From contig DXCY01000238.1 in assembly GCA_019115725.1 (NCBI GenBank), positions 1-7,563 of the forward strand: a DNA stretch of 7,563 nt, written 5' to 3'. Positions 7,115 through 7,563 of this stretch are shown here, piece after piece; the first letter of the stretch is position 1; every line of letters begins with the position of its first letter. The position numbers and the translations under genes were made by a program. Source of the DNA: Candidatus Luteimonas excrementigallinarum (GTDB taxonomy: Bacteria; Pseudomonadota; Gammaproteobacteria; Xanthomonadales; Xanthomonadaceae). The notes under the pieces are model-generated. The model saw only the letters and a list, made by a program, of their open reading frames with translations. It made no database searches and was not told where the DNA came from.

Positions 7115-7306
7115 GCTGCAATGCGTCATTGGAAAGCGGGGAAGCCGGTCATTATCCGTCATCCCGGGCCGCACCTCCCGCCGTGCCTTCCGGCGCTTGT
7201 GAACACCGCCCTGCTTTGGCAAGGTACGGCGGCCGTGGCGACGTGATCCTGCGCGTTGCGGCCCAGCCAGTGGCTGCGCACGCATGAGTCCAACGGAAGT
7301 GAATCA
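7115..7306. other. Divergent intergenic region, NUDIX / nhaC
   Basis: 192 nt between oppositely oriented starts, which must hold promoters for both genes if each is transcribed on its own. I see no convincing -35/-10 pair, operator or RNA gene. TTGTGA at 7197-7202 resembles a -35 element but has no acceptable -10 at 16-18 nt. If the NUDIX gene starts at 7162 the region shrinks to 144 nt. Confidence 0.5.
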
Positions 7307-7563
7307 ATGACGGAAACCTCCCGCGGGCAGCCGCGCGATCCCAGCCTGCTGCAGGCACTCACGCCCCTGCTGTTTCTGGTCGCCGCGCTGATCTGCGCCG
7401 TGTACCTGTACGCCGACGATGCCGCATTTGGCGCCAACCAGATCGGACTGATGCTGGCCAGCGGCGTGGCGGCAATGGTGGGGCTGCGCAACCGCATGCC
7501 CTGGCATCAGATCCAGGACAGCCTGGTCCACGGTGTCGCCCTGGCGGTGGTGCCGATCTTCAT
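7307..7563 (+). CDS. nhaC: NhaC-type Na+/H+ antiporter, N-terminal part (3' end outside window)
   Basis: The first 85 residues of a membrane protein cut by the window edge. A polar, basic start (MTETSRGQPRDPSL) leads to a first helix (about 18-36), a short loop with DDAAFGANQIGLML (38-51), a second helix (about 45-60), the amphipathic stretch LRNRMPWHQIQDSLVHG and the beginning of a third helix. The GANQI...ASGVAAMVG pattern and this spacing resemble the N-terminus of NhaC-family sodium/proton antiporters, which expel Na+ in exchange for protons. The call rests on recollection of the family and on only a fifth or so of the protein; other ion-transporter families sharing the fold are possible. 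GGAAG about 8 nt before ATG 7307 is a fair ribosome binding site. Confidence 0.65.
   Translation, partial: MTETSRGQPRDPSLLQALTPLLFLVAALICAVYLYADDAAFGANQIGLMLASGVAAMVGLRNRMPWHQIQDSLVHGVALAVVPIF

Noticed and set aside
7197..7243. Possible sigma-70 promoter (TTGTGA or TTTGGC) for nhaC
   Set aside because: No acceptable -10 hexamer lies at 16-18 nt from either candidate -35.
6707..7246. 179-residue plus-strand open frame opposite the NUDIX gene
   Set aside because: The minus strand carries a clear NUDIX box; the plus frame has no recognisable features and runs through the divergent promoter region.

Overview
The window is high-GC, tightly packed gammaproteobacterial DNA. Protein signatures, gene packing and a GTAG-headed palindromic repeat (a type described in Stenotrophomonas and relatives) suggest the Xanthomonadaceae/Lysobacteraceae, for example a Lysobacter-, Luteimonas- or Stenotrophomonas-like organism. 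This is an inference from sequence style, not a database match. I see no sign of mobile DNA or recent transfer, and most of the window is ordinary core genome.

Layout. (1) Positions 2-1821 hold the end of a respiratory operon: the C-terminal part of cytochrome bd-type quinol oxidase subunit I, all of subunit II (cydB), and a 39-residue single-helix DUF2474-type protein that starts at a TTG overlapping the cydB stop. The short loop between the quinol-binding motif and the GRQPW motif points to the short-Q-loop (CioAB-like) branch. (2) Positions 1822-1987 are intergenic and carry a weak hairpin, a good PhoB box (1910-1927) with an extra inverted half-site upstream, and a GC-rich leader hairpin before the pstS ribosome binding site. 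(3) Positions 1988-6509 are the full high-affinity phosphate uptake operon pstS-pstC-pstA-pstB-phoU, all on the + strand with gaps or overlaps of at most about 20 nt. (4) Positions 6510-6570 hold a GTAG-type REP palindrome and a second perfect hairpin between convergent genes. (5) Positions 6545-7114 (minus strand) encode a NUDIX hydrolase with one atypical residue in its NUDIX box. (6) Positions 7115-7306 are a divergent intergenic region, and 7307-7563 is the start of an NhaC-type Na+/H+ antiporter cut by the window end.

How the genes work together. PstS, tethered to the membrane as a lipoprotein, captures phosphate; PstC and PstA form the inner-membrane channel; PstB powers transport; PhoU links transporter state to PhoR/PhoB signalling. 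The PhoB box upstream of pstS is the expected feedback switch for phosphate starvation. phoB and phoR are not in the window. The cyd genes, the NUDIX enzyme and NhaC are neighbours without an evident functional link to phosphate uptake. I found no convincing undescribed system. The points most worth a second look are the small DUF2474 gene, the REP whose GTAG head supplies the NUDIX stop codon, and the altered NUDIX box.
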